Shown here in pieces: positions 24,001 through 37,050 of a DNA stretch of 64,000 nucleotides (positions are counted from its first letter, which is position 1; each line of letters opens with the position of its first letter). A program made the translations under genes and the position numbers. The stretch is from Ophiura sarsii (lineage: Eukaryota; Echinodermata; Ophiuroidea; Amphilepidida; Ophiuridae). The stretch covers positions 33,463,359 to 33,527,358 of the forward strand of contig CM069456.1 in the NCBI GenBank assembly GCA_035610835.1, read 5' to 3'. The notes under the pieces are model-generated. The model did no database searches. It had not been told where the DNA came from and saw nothing but the letters and a program-made list of their open reading frames with translations.

Positions 24001-26673
24001 ATATCAAAATTTGAAAAATTAGCCCAAATACCATTATTTGGTTAAATAATTCAAACATTTTTTGGTATGTATGAGATCGATGATACAAAAAAGTCCAAGC
24101 CGCAATCAATTTGACCACAAAAAAGTAATTCGCATAGAAATCATAACATTTTTTTTTTAATTCTAGGCTTGACCGACAAATATCAAAATTTGAAAAAATT
24201 AGCCCAAATACCATTATTTGGTTAAATAATTCAAATTTTTTTTTGGTACATATGAGATCGATGATGCAAAAAAGTCAAGCCGCAATCAATTCGGCAACAA
24301 AAAAGTCATTCGCATAGAAATCATAATTATTATTTTTTAAATTCTAGGCTTGACCGACAAATATCAAAATGTGAAAAATTAGCCTAAATACCATTATTTG
24401 GTTAAGTAATTCAATTTTTTGGGGTACATATGAGATCGATGATACAAAAAACTCAAGCCACAATCAATTTGACGACAAAAAAGTTGTTTGCATAGAAATC
24501 ATAGGCTTAATGATTTTTTTTTAAATTCTAGGCTTGACCGACAAATATCAAAATTTGAAAAAAATAGCCCAAATACCATTATTTGGTTAAATAATTCAAT
24601 TTTTGTTGGTACGTATGAGATCAATATAACAAAAAAGTCAAGCCGCAATCAATTTGACGACAAAAAAGTAATTCGCATAGAAATCATAACATTTTTTAAA
24701 AAAAATTTCGGCTTGACCGACAAATATCAAAATTTGACAAATTAGCCCAAATACCATTATTTGGTTAAATAATTCATTTTTGGGGGTACATATGAGATCG
24801 ATGATACAAAAAAGTCAAGTCGCAATCAATTTCATGACAAAAATGTCTTTCGTGTAGAAATCATGAGCATTTAAAAAAAAAAATTAAGTAGGCCTGAGTC
24901 TGACCGACAAATGTCAAAATTTGGAAAATGGACGCAAATATCATTATTAATGTTTGGATAAATAATTCATTTTTTTAAAAGAACCAATCGTTTCTATGTG
25001 CGAGTCGATATAATATAGATATTTTTTTCAATTAAAAGGTATAGCCTATGCTAGGGTAGGGATGTTCATATCATTGACTACAGAGGGCGACATTTTTTTG
25101 AAAATTAGTTGACCAAAATATGTAGAAAACGCCATGTTTACCTAGATGAATACACCGATGTAGTAGGATGTGGCTAGGATGTATTCACTGATGTCTATAT
25201 AACCCCGCACAAGCAACTAGACATCATGAAAGTAAACCTTTTCTTACCTAAAATGGTTTAAAATGTGCATGATTTGCCCAGTTTTCAGCAATATGAGGCA
25301 AACTACTTTTGGTTATAACTTGTTTATTATTCAGCCTGCAGACATGGTTGAACCATCATTTTTTCGACATTCATGAACATGATCGCGCGACTCTGTTTGT
25401 TATGTAAACATAAAACAAAAAAATGCACGCGCGCATCGATTAGCTCATCACTATCGCCACATCCATGTCGAAGTCATGTATGATACGTGATCACTATTGT
25501 TATGTAAATGTCCACGCTCTTTCCATGTAATGGGCCCAGGCGTGATTCAGTGAAAAGGCATCCAATTGTTACGTAAACATCAAACAATTGATTATACAGC
25601 AAAGATGCGCCCTCATACATCAAGTATGGTGACGTAGCAAATATTACAATGGTATAACTAAAACCGCGACAAGTTGGCGACTCTGTTTGTTATGTAAACA
25701 TCAAACAAAAATAGCAACGCTCATGCATCCACAGGAGGGGGGGGGGGGGGGGGGGGGGTACTCAAATTTGGTTTGGTCGGGGGCGTGCCGCTGGAGATTC
25801 AAAGCCTACCCATTTCTAAGGGTGATTTTGGATAGACCCATGTCTAAGGATTTTTCAGTTGAAAAGCCTACCCATGGCTAAGGATGTCTCATGAAAAAAC
25901 GACCACTGAAGCGGCACGTCCCCGTATGGCATGCCTTACATACGTGAGTACCACCCCGAGCATGAATCGTTGTATTTTACTAAGAAAAATATGCTTCTCA
26001 AGGCAAAAAAATATTTTTACTCCTATGAGGCAGATTAACCCCAACTTTGAACTCGTCCAAGTTATTTGCGATTTGTACATGCTCACAAAATCTGGAATCC
26101 ATTGATGGATTAATAAAGACGAAATCGCAAACACAATTTTTTTCTGAGGCAATATCTAGGGGTGGTACCTAGCCTAGCGGTGAACAAATGGGAAATTACG
26201 TAGACGTTGAGGTCGTTACAAAACGAGCTCGTTAGTTTAGGTACCATACCATACAACGCTCACAACTCTTTCCGCTCACACACATGGGTAGTAAAATACG
26301 GCGCAACAAAATGACGTAGACTACATCCCCCATTTTTTTACGCCCCTATCTGAAATACGGTGATCAACGCTTGCGCTCAGCGACTGAGCGTTACGGACCA
26401 TATAAACAATTACGGGTGTTATACGGGGGTACACGAACTAGAATCACCGCCATTTTCTATGATGTGACGATATCGGATACTGGGAATAAATATCCCTATC
26501 GTGGGAACATTTTCCATCATGATTGTCCAAATAACCTTTCCCTCGAACTCAGCCGAGGTAAATACTGTACCAATATCGTATCCAAAAATCTTACTCATTC
26601 AAGCTGTATTTTTCGAGATATTTCACACACAAACTTTGATTTCAAAATCTTAGGATGCCGGTACCCGTCCTCC
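21072..26673. mobile_element. 5.6 kb insertion private to unit B
   Basis: Units A and C read straight through (AATAGAATAAATGACATACATTG), while B is interrupted between AATAGAATAAA and AATGACATACATTG. The insert contains a CGGTTTTCGAGTTTCGCGG-type start, AT-rich unassigned DNA, the 178 bp satellite (22552-24975), and repeated TGTTTGTTATGTAAACAT words near 25393 and 25684. It also holds a poly-G tract at 25736-25758 and unassigned DNA to the end. No intact gene or clear terminal repeats were found. A 156-codon minus frame at 21059-21529 crosses the insertion boundary and looks fortuitous. Confidence 0.7.
22552..24975 (+). repeat. Satellite array, about 14 copies of a 178 bp unit
   Basis: The unit order is AATTCTAGGCTTGACCGACA, AATATCAAAATTTGAAAAAT, TAGCCCAAATACCATTATTT, GGTACGTATGAGATCGATGA, CAAAAAAGTCAAGCCGCAAT, then CATAGAAATCATAA. 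The word GACCGACAAATATC recurs near 22929, 23107, 23284, 23461, 23638, 23816, 24170, 24351, 24537 and 24716. The outermost copies (22552-22900 and 24860-24975) are the most diverged, as expected at array edges. Confidence 0.9.
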
Positions 26674-29600
26674 AATGACATACATTGTATGTTTAAAACT
26701 AGTTTGAAGATAAGATACAAATATCAGGGCAAATATAGTAGCTTCAGAGGGGTGGTGAATTGGAGCTAGGTGTCAGAATATCATCATATGTTATATTTTT
26801 GTACTTAATAGAACATTGTCATATCTGGAGGTAAATCACGCTAATCATTAACACAAGTTATGAACAAACGATATATCTAAGTATTTGAATACGTATTTTT
26901 TAAGTCTATTATATTTATCAACGTTTTACACCTGTCGTTCTAGTCTCCAGGCGTTGTGTTTGAAACAGAATGTCAGATGGATATCTGTGGTCAGAGAGAA
27001 TTAAATTTGACAATATACACTTTGATCTAAAACTGTCACTGTCTAGACGGTTTTTCTTTATTTGGAGTCTTGCAACTGTGCCAGTAATAGTATAAGGACA
27101 GCCCTCTTTTCTTAAGGATTTTAAAAGAAAGTATTATTCAAATATGTATGATCGCATGTATGTCGCTTTCAATTATACGTATGCTGATATTAAAAATCTC
27201 AATTCAATTGTTCTTTGGTGTTTATCAATGAAAATATATTTTAATGTAAAAGCTGAATACAAAATATATTTTCGTAGACGAATGGACGATAAGTGTCATC
27301 TTGGTATGTACATAATAATATTGAATGCAGTATCATGTTTATTTGAGGATATTGTAAACAGTAAATGGAACAAGGCTCATTGTAAAGAATACACACCGTA
27401 TAGCAAAAACTAGATCAGGCTGAACATTTGCCAATGACTTGTCACATTTTATTACATTTATTCAGAAACTACCTGAAAGGATCCATGTGGGAACATTGAC
27501 ATTATTTTGATTACATTTAAAATGCACGTATTGAGATGACTGTTGATGTGATTGCCTCGGATATGCATCCACATTATTCATGGTTTTAATTAAGACAGCA
27601 TCCCCAGTCACTTGGTATAGACGAGGCCGACGAGTGCTGTTATTTGTCTGTAGTTTTGAAGTAAATTAAGAAAAAATAAATCAAGAACTTAATAGATTGG
27701 ACCCCACTAAATGTACCTAAAGTTCGATGCCTTCCATTTTACCTCTGAGTGAAGACTTGTGAATAAGACAGTGTGGTCTTTGATGTGTTCATGATGCTGT
27801 TCAAGTGTGTGTTATTAATGTCCATTACCTTCTTTTGCAACCGCAATGTAAATATGAATGACCAGCCAACTGTAATGTTATATTAAACCTATCACAATGT
27901 TTATTTTTGATCCCATACATTTTAAAGTCTTATGTAAGATATTATATATCACTTACAATTAGAAAAAAGGGCCATTTAGTATTGAAGTGCATTGCAATAA
28001 TTTGAAACGTTAAAGTCGTTTCCGAAATCTTCAATCATACTGTTTCTTATACACAAGCAAACATAATTAAAATGCCAAACACCGGAATGTGTACAAGAGA
28101 CCTTGCCTATTCCTTATCTCACCTAAAATGAGACGTGTCTCTAAAACACTGAAAGTTCTGTCTATGCATGAACCTTGAATGATTTCATTTTGTAAGTGTA
28201 TTATTTAAGCTTGTCTAGTACACACTTGACTAATAAGAAGGCGAGCCTTGTGGGTAATGGCATTAATCTATAACAAGAAGCGATCATAAAGGTTAATTTT
28301 CGCAATCATTTTTACAATTATAGATCGCACGTTATGTGACATTATACAACTTGTTAATCTCATGGTGTAATTCGTGTAAATTGGATTTCTATTTCCCTTG
28401 TGACATATTTTTATGATTTATTATTTCGGATATATCAGATTTGTCTAACTAGGGTAACACAATAACAAATAAAATATAATTTTCATTCCGTTTACGAAAA
28501 AATCCTTCAATAAACCTTTTAGGTACAGCATTGTTAGACATTTTCCAAAATATTTGGGAGACTTTAAATTCCACTTATTCTTTTACTTTGACAACATCAC
28601 AAATAGAGATAAATAATTTAAAAAAAAGGTTTTCACATGAGTAAAATTCAATCATGTGTCACTTTGTGAGGGAATATATTTATCATACTAAACTCCTCGA
28701 AATTAGTTAGTATGTTTCTCTGACAAGATCCATCCAAGACATACCAGTCTGTCTTTCATTTGAAATATATCATTATGGATTGCTTCGCATAGAAAAACAA
28801 AATTCTGTTTCGGGGGATCATTGCCAAATATATACAGTATAGCCCGCTGATAATCATTACCATTCTACCCGTTCTTCTATATATAATTCAAAATTACCAA
28901 CAATATCAATGTTTAAGGACTACTCGCTTTAGATAAACATGGACAATACAATATCGTTACTAACATTGCTGAATATTTTGTATCCAGGCTGAAGAAGGTT
29001 AAGTGTACAGTCCTTTATTCGAGGCTTTGGCATACGTGCAATGTTCGTCAACGATGTTTTGTTCCATATTGTTTTATTGTAAGCATCCACTATGGGCTGT
29101 ACAGCGTGTTCATACAATATTAGTAATACATGAAGAATGTGTTACATTCAATACGCCAAGTCGGTCTATGGCTTGAAAACTTGTTTAAGAGCAATAAAAA
29201 GTATTCTGTAATGAGCTGATTTTAGTACAGATGTACGGTGTAATTTTGAAAACAACGAGTCCAAACTCGATTTCTTACAAAAATGCTGATAATTCACAAT
29301 TGATTCAATTCTTTGAATAGACGAGCAAGGCACGTGTAAACTATTCATGATATATAATGTCAACCTTATCAGATACATCAAATGTTGATTTAAAACCAAC
29401 ACACCAGATCAATACAGAATTTGAACCGTTTTTAGATTCATTAATCTTATCCTTATCATTTTGAAAGAAATACGCAAGTAATCATCACGTACATCTATTT
29501 TAGCTCCAACATAATTAATGGAATATGTATTCATCATTTGCATACGGGGAACGAATACTGGACAATAAATCCCCCTTTCTTCCCGTGCCATCCGAAACAC

Positions 29601-31437
29601 GTACGTTTAAATTCCATATGGTTGTACTTGTAAAATTAATTCTTCGAGATTGTTGATTGAAACCCTATTCATCATACCAAGAAGGAATAATTAGTAAAGC
29701 TACATATTTTTTACCAAACTTTCTCAATCAAATGAAAACGAAATGCATCGAAAAGGTAACATAATATGGTAAGTCCACAATGAAGAAGATGTGCACGTGT
29801 TTTTCTTACTATTTTTTAATCAGAATATTTTCTGAAATATTACATCTGACAGATTTATACATGTACAAATACTGTCGGGTACCTAGTTCTGGAAAAAGAA
29901 CGCATATTAAGATGGGTTCAACTTTGATAACCTACTTATTGAATTTAAAATTCAAAAGATGAAATGTGATTTTTGGATTTTACCAGTTATTTTGATTAAC
30001 CTGAAAGCAATTGAAGAATAGTATACGTTAACATAGAATAAGTTCCAGCCCACGAACTAAACAAACATTTTTGAAGCATGGTAGATATATGCCATAGATT
30101 ATGCTAGAATAGAAAATAGAATAATTTTCCTTGAAACTGTAAAACCGAAGACCATGCACCAATGTCGTCTTCATTCGAAGCATAATGCCATTTCTACATG
30201 CTGAAGAGGGTTACTGATGATCATATAACTAGAAACACCAGGAACACTGTTATATGATCCGAAGTCAACGTTGTCACTTGAACAATTATCTCAGAGTTTC
30301 CATACTCAAGTCAGGTATAAACGTCAACATATTGAAGGTACCCGCAGCAGCTGTCTCAATGTACATGTAGGCTACAATTTATTAATGACAACCTCATTTG
30401 GTTTTGCATCTGTCGTGTACCAGAGAATGATTACAATGGTTTTTGTGATCCAAATACTTAATGATTACGAGGGTCAGCCGAGGCCAGGATAACTACCTGG
30501 TCATCGGAGTGAGACAATAGAGTCGGCCGTGAATGCACAAAATTGGTCACTATGGAATTCCTGAGTATTAGGCTGTGTTACTGTTAACCAAGCTTTTCAT
30601 CTTAGATATCTTAGACATACTTATATTGAACCGCATATCAATTTAAAACAGTCTTATGCATGTTAAAACGTTCAATAACACAAACTTCTTGTGAAGACGT
30701 AAACAATAATGAGATCATTGACATTTATCGTCATCGATATATGGCTATCTTGAACTGACACATGTTTGTGCTAGGCACTTTGTCAAGTTTGTAAGTGCGC
30801 TATTACTTCCGACGAACGACATGAAGTTGCCTTTGAAACGACACATTAATATATAGGGTTTTCTATTTAAGTAGAGGGTGAATCGGGCAAAGACGATCAC
30901 ATTTTCCTACCTAAACACATTAAGATAATACCAAGATTTACAGTATAAAACGCTGTGATCCGGCTCTCGAAAAATCAGCATTCAATATAAATGATACGCT
31001 TGCTTCTTTCTTAAATTTTGACTGATAGTGATAATCGGGGAAAGACATTTTTCATTCATACCTAACGATCAAGCAGCTGCTTTTCTAATACCACGTAAGG
31101 CAAGTAACAACACTTGTTAACGGCAGCTAAGATATGGTCACATTACCACGATACCGGACACACACTTAACAGTGTTTAACAAAACAAGATAAAACCTTAT
31201 GACGTGATAGCGCTGCAAAAAGGCAAATGATTCCAAAGAAAAAGGCTTAAATCAAGGTACATATGCGAAAGTTAAGGTTGATGCAAAGTACTCACACATG
31301 TATGAAATAAATAATGCATTAATTTAAATCAAAGGAAAACAAGATCCATCAGGTATAAAAAAGCTTTTTCCTGTAAAATCACAAACATAGGGGTACGAGC
31401 ATTCTGCACCCAAACAATTATATTTTATTTAAGATAT

Positions 31438-31557
31438 ACGAGGGGGTATCAAAAAGTTCTTGACATCACCCAGAAGTGAAGGAGCTATATTGATGAAATT
31501 TTGTCTGAGTAATCACTGGTCCTTAAAAACATTATGGTGCAAAAATGGTCTCATAAG
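31438..31557 (+). mobile_element. Solo end of a mariner-like element, unit B
   Basis: Begins ACGAGGGGGTATCAAAAAGT and continues for 120 bp through CTTGACATCACCCAGAAGTG to CATTATGGTGCAAAAATGG. The same segment occurs inverted at 42296-42416. The start resembles mariner terminal repeats. No second end is present here, so it is a remnant. Confidence 0.55.
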
Positions 31558-31679
31558 TATTTTCGATAGACTCGGTACATTTATGCCCTTCTGAAATAGC
31601 TAGCCGAACCCTTACTGTCATTTTGATGTGTTTTTGACCATAATATGAACGAAAAGTAAAGAAATGAAATGTTGAAATA

Positions 31680-32513
31680 TACACATGCAAAAAAGTATCG
31701 CACCACTGCTTTTTCGTTGTTGAAAAGTGCAAATGTGGACTCGAATTTTGCCATCATGGTGTGATATTAAGGATCATTTGTTTGCGTAAGCTGTCCAACA
31801 AAATGCTATGCAATAAAAGGGCCACATTTTAGTTTGAGACGTAATCGGTGTAATGTTTTTCAAGGCCAAGAGGAAAATGCATGTTTGTCCAAAAGCATGC
31901 ATGAAACAAGTTTGGGTATAACGCGATATTGAATAGACTTTAAAAACTTAAAATAGTCATTATACTAGTTCTGTATTTGGCGCAAGATATGTTCCATTTA
32001 GACGTTTGTTGCTCATAAATTCAGCATATACGAAGAGGTCACTGTTGATATTTTTTTTGTTTATTTGACCTAGGTCAACACTTCCGCAATATTGCTTTTG
32101 TCATTTGAACTTATTTAAAATTTGACCTATGACCTTTGACCCCATAACCGTTGGGTGTACGAAAAAGGGAGTTTTTTCATGTTTGAGGACAATCGGGCAA
32201 CTTTTGAAATTTAACCCAGATGACTTTGACCTTGGAAGACTTGAATTTGTTACCAAGGATTACAACTATAGAGATTAATCATCGGGCCTCTCAATATCGC
32301 GTTATACCCAAACTTGTTCCATGCATTTTCCCCTTGGCCTTGAAAAACATTAAATCGATTACGTCACAAACACAAATGGGGCCCTTTTATTGCATAACAT
32401 TTTGCTCGACAGCTTACGCAAACAAACGATCCTTAATATCACACCATGGTGGCAAAATTCGAGGCCACATTTGCACTTTTCAACAAGTGGTGCGATACAT
32501 TTTTCCAAGTGTA
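31680..32513. mobile_element. 834 bp foldback element with TA target duplication
   Basis: Arms of about 250 bp are inverted copies. The left end TACACATGCAAAAAAGTATC is mirrored by GATACATTTTTCCAAGTGTA, and GCACCAC, AAAAGTGCAAATGTGG and TTTGTTTGCGTAAGCTGTC are found in both. TA flanks each side (31678-31679 and 32514-32515), and unit A has the empty site (GAAATATTAAAGGTGATATT). The TA duplication suggests a Tc1/mariner-class non-autonomous element. The centre is unrelated AT-rich DNA. Confidence 0.85.
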
Positions 32514-33454
32514 TATTAAACGTGATATTAGTCTGGGTTAAGAGTTTAACGGGTATGCCGTTGGACAAGTTTAAAACTGTCAAGTTTTCGTCAACATTAG
32601 CTCTGACTTCATCAGGACCAAATTATTATAATATTAAGCAAAACAGAGATTGCCACTTCGTAATTAAAATCATCATTTGGGATGCCCCTTTCCTGATGAA
32701 TTGAGAGTGCATGTATGTGCCGCATCCCTACTTGTATACGATTGGTGGGTCTGAAAAGAGCAGTTCAGATGGAATGCCCCTTGTCCACTGAACAAAGATG
32801 GTGGCTCTGTAAAGAGCTCTAAACGTAGGTTACCGCTAGCCTACTATAACTTTGGCTCTAATATAACCTATTCCAAAGGACGCCCCAGACCAATGGAAAT
32901 AACAAGTTATTAGTCATCTATCGATACTTTGTAATGAAATGTCATGTTTTAGGACGCTTATGTATTTCAGTATATTGATATAAAATCTTTTACCTATTAC
33001 CTGCAACATTTCAAGTATACACAAAGTAAATATACATTAAGAATGCACTGTTTGTCAATTCATTCCTGATGTGATCCTTGTTATATGTAGGGAACATCTT
33101 AAATTATCTATCGATATTTTTAAATAACCTTCACTTAGTGTAATATAATTTGTAGGTCAATTGGGCTGCTGAGGCAACCGCTGGGAGCAATCAATCGCAA
33201 TAAACCGATGGTGTTGATTGCATTACGAGACAACCTGTTTCATCAATTTAGTACGTTTGTTATATCGAAATTGAAACTACATGTCACACAGTTAAATGGT
33301 GTTGACAAGACAATGTCATTCTGGGCAGTATAACATCATAACACGCTTCAATTTAAGATGTGCATTTTTCATAACGGTTCTTTGGTAGCAAACAGGGAAA
33401 TCAGAAAGTAGCTATAGTTAGCAATATAATTCCCAACTGGTAAACATCATGAAC

Positions 33455-33836
33455 TAGAGAACTCCACTGCTGCCCATAAGGGAACGGATTCGATTTAAAC
33501 AATTTGGAACAATAACGCACCTGCTTATTCAGTATCAAAACCTTTGTCGCCATATGTCCCTCAAAGAACTCTTCGTTCTGCTCATGACATAACCCGCCTG
33601 AATGTTCCTAGAACAAACAAAGTCTTGGGTCAGAAATCATTTAGTGTAGCTGGTCCGCAGTCATGAAACAATTACCCTCGTATTATATAAGAGAAACTGA
33701 CTACATCTCTCTGTTCCGTTGTAATCTTAAGACTCACCTTTTTCCATGCTAATTTGAGTTCTGTGTCGCATGCGCTATGATCTTGATGAAATAGCGCCTT
33801 ATAAATATTAATTGTTATGTTATGTTATGTTATGCT
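33455..33836 (+). pseudogene. 3' relic of an L2/CR1/Rex-type LINE, unit B
   Basis: Ortholog of 15155-15525 with the same one-base loss at the LH-CP position. The insertion and this lesion therefore precede the duplication that separated A-right from B-right. The tail has four TTATG repeats. Nothing is translatable. Confidence 0.65.
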
Positions 33837-34909
33837 ACCTGTCATTCGCGATTTTGTATCAATCTAATCCAACCTGAAAACCATATCATGTGTCAGACGA
33901 TGATGAGATTTTATTTATTGATTCGTAACCGCTGCCAATTTGATTTAGTCTCACACCTGTCACATGCAACATGCAAGAGTGACGATCTAACATTTGTAAA
34001 TGGATCAGCGGATAACTGTGTCTTATGTTGCAAACATGCTGTCAAACACCTGCTGATGTGTAATATAAATCACTTGGCGATTTAGGGCGGACGGTGTATC
34101 CAAGGTATCAATATCCTGTTTATATCTTCGATAGAACAATTAGTTTTTGATTATGGAGTATAATGGCTACTAGAGATATTTCATAATGATATTTATTGCA
34201 CCGATTAATACGTGTAACTTGTTATCGTATTTGCCAAAATTTTTCAATTTTAGCTTCTTAGTAAAGAATTTCTGTATACGATTTTGAATGGGAGTTATCT
34301 ACTGCTTATAAATAACAAAGCAAGTATTCCCTAACTTGGAAATGACACTTTTATAACGCGTTGTGCTTATAAAACATTAATATATGAAACAATTGGCAGA
34401 TTCCTAATAGTATAGGAGCAGATATTGCACTATTGGAAGAAAAATATCAACATATTGTATCGATTTAGACGAAACTGATCTAGATTGTAATCCACAGACT
34501 GAGAGAAAGTGTAGGAGAATACGCCTTTAATCAAATTAATATAATAAATATTGATTCTATCCGGTCATCAAATAATCATATCATAAACCCTTGAGCGATA
34601 TATTGAATATCACTGGATCATAAAATCATTGTATAATAAAGGAATCATAAATACAATATTACAGGAACAACGCATTTAAGATATTGCTTTTTCACGTACA
34701 TTGCCGATCACATCGAATTATGACACCTTTATCACAACGCTAGACAATTATCAGTATCGAAGCATTAAAATCATTAAAATAACTTCAGTTACATTTCTTG
34801 GTGCTGTAAATCGGAGTTACCTGTGTAAAATTTATCAACTGATAGCATTATTTCATTTATATGTCTATTGATCTATTTCAAACAAATTATACTTGCGACA
34901 GGTAAACCG

Positions 34910-35295
34910 TAGAGACCTAATTTGTTTAAACTTTGCTCAATCCCTTTTAAAATCAAGTGAGTTCCGTGGTTGGTTACCAAGATCTAGAAGTGAACAAGTG
35001 CATATGACTCTCCGTAGTGCTCATACATTAACTGTTCCTAAAACACGTACCATGTGTTACGCACGAACCTCAATTCCATACATGGTCAAACTCTTAAATC
35101 AAACATTATAGTTCTGTTTCGAGTAGGGGTGGGTCGTAGTGTTATGCATGCTTAGTTATATCTATTAATATATTGTTTCTATTGTTCTATATATTACATA
35201 TTGTTCTATATATTACATATTGTAAATATTGTTGTAATTCAGCATTTTGCTGCGATAATGATATGTTTATTAAACCTTGAATTGAAATTGAATTG
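34910..35295 (+). pseudogene. LINE 3' end in unit C, open C-terminal fragment
   Basis: The frame from 34893 to 35111 stays open and carries SEFRGWLPRSRS, TLTVPKTRT and SIPYMVKLLNQ before the stop. This is the pattern seen at the C-terminus of many LINE reverse transcriptases. A non-coding tail ends TTGAATTGAAATTGAATTG. It is a 5'-truncated copy of about 386 bp, shared with B (16956-17308) and absent from A. Confidence 0.7.
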
Positions 35296-35974
35296 TTTGA
35301 TAATAAGCAAACATTTTCCCTTGTGTTTTGAAAACATCAACATTTCAAGTTCTGTCCATTTTTTGTTGTTTTCAAAATTAATCACAAATGTGATTGCTAA
35401 ACGTTTGACACCACGATGTTAATAATATTTTCATTTATCAGCTCAAATTGGTTACAAGTCAAATTGATTACAAGGAACTGCTTTATCGCCATGTTTGTAA
35501 AATTATGTTTTCCTTCCACTCGGTAACAATCAATATACGGTTTATCGTCAATTTAAAGTACATTTGTGTAATATATATTTTTGATTTGAATTTGCAACGG
35601 TAAGCCCTTACTTTATATAATGGGTTTCATAATATTCATCATTTTAATCGTCCTCAAATGCCAGAGCTACCTCGAATAAACGTCTAATGCGTGTTATGTG
35701 CTGGGAGTCTAGACATTAAGCATGCTGCTTACACTCTTTTAAATTCAGACATGACTAATGTACGGTTTACTATTTCACGAAAACTATGCATCGGCGAGTT
35801 TGAAACCTTGAACATCTAGCAATTTGATAGAGTTGCGGGTATATCAATGCAGAATAAGTTAATCTATAAAGTGTTTTCATATATAACTGCTTCAACCATG
35901 ACTTCGTAGAATAAGCTATAAAAGTGCAATATTGTAGTTGAAAAAAGGGTAATTTAGGTCCCAGATACAAGAAT

Positions 35975-36190
35975 GTACTAGTATAGGCCAATACTGGAAC
36001 ACCCAGTGTCGTTCGATACTGGAACAAAGTCAGTGTTTCAGTATCGCTTGCTACTGGCATATGTAAAATGTTGCATTGCCTGATACTGGAACAACATTAT
36101 TTACCAGTATCGACCGATATTGGTACATTTCGATGTTACAGTATCGGTTTACACTGGTAATATGTATACCAGTATCGCACCAGTATTGGA
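35975..36190. repeat. Palindromic CCAGTATCG cluster, unit C left
   Basis: Counterpart of 4572-4770, including ACCAGTATCGACCGATATTG. Confidence 0.8.
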
Positions 36191-36600
36191 CACCAAAATA
36201 CATCGTTGAACCTATAAAGATAAAGGTCAGCTTTCAACCGGTTTATGAATGATTGAACAAATCCGCCTTTGTATGAGGCACATTTACATGACGTATTTCA
36301 CTCTTTCAGAGATCGTGGCTTTCGTCATGAGCCAGATTCCGTCACATTTCCTTGTACAGCCTAAATTAAAATATCCTCAGCTCTATCTACACTATCCTTC
36401 AGAAAGCATATCGAAAAGGTAGTGAAGATTCAACTTTCATAGATTTTCTAAAATATGTATCAAATTTAGAAATAACTTTTAAGTGATCTTTGTCGTCTTA
36501 CTATCAATCATTTTCAAACCAGAGGGTTGTTATAATTGTCTAGTTTTTTCGTGCTAAAACGCTCAGATAGAACGTCAAATGACTGTGGGGTATTGCACTA

Positions 36601-36763
36601 GCGCACCAGGTCGACCGCGCTCTTCATACCTTACATATGTAAGACAATTACTCGGGGACAAAGAAGGTGCAATCCAAGAAAAACAGATTGCCGCACTTGC
36701 CACTGATCGTCGTGCATGGAGAAATCTTGTAGTCGCCTGCTCTGCAGCCGACAGATGATGATG
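36601..36763 (+). pseudogene. 5'-truncated LINE insertion (reverse-transcriptase C-terminus) with 9 bp target duplication
   Basis: The frame starting at 36602 encodes a fragment that begins APGRPRSSYLTYVRQLLG, continues through LATDRRAWRNLV and VACSAADR, and then stops. This is the familiar C-terminal block of many LINE reverse transcriptases (GRPR..., DR..WR.LV). ATTGCACTA is duplicated on both sides (36592-36600 and 36764-36772), and the site in A and B is uninterrupted. The 3' end is a short TGATGATGATG tail. The frame shows no lesion, so the insertion is young. Confidence 0.85.
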
Positions 36764-36864
36764 ATTGCACTATCACCGATTGTGAATGATATTAGCTCTA
36801 TCAATCTTGACAGTTATGTTATTAATAAAGTCTCCAATGTCAAGGAAATCTGGAACAAAGCGCT

Positions 36865-37050
36865 CCGGTATCGAAACGATACTGGAAAATTAGTATCGAA
36901 ACGATGCTGGAATACCAGTATCGAATCGATATTGGAACACCAGTATCGAAACGGTATTGGAACATTTTACATGTTCCAGTCAGTATTGGACGATTCTGGC
37001 ACAAAAATGTTCCAGTATCGAGCGATACTAGAACCCATATTATGTTCCAG
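36865..37050. repeat. Palindromic CCAGTATCG cluster, unit C right
   Basis: More copies than in A or B, with alternating CCAGTATCGAAACG and CGATACTGGAA words. Confidence 0.8.

Larger units (their letters stand above)
16281..34594 (+). repeat. Large tandem unit B
   Basis: Second copy, enlarged by young insertions: 16511-16856, 19452-19902, 20222-20700, 21072-26673 and 31680-32513. It lacks about 1.1 kb present in A (11040-12185), part of which C retains. Its left portion shares indels with C: the LINE tail at 16956-17308, the extra CACGCCA near 19379, and the GCAACCGCAATGTAAATATG block near 27837. Its right portion is closer to A: the 30470-30590 block and the LINE relic at 33455-33836. Confidence 0.85.
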
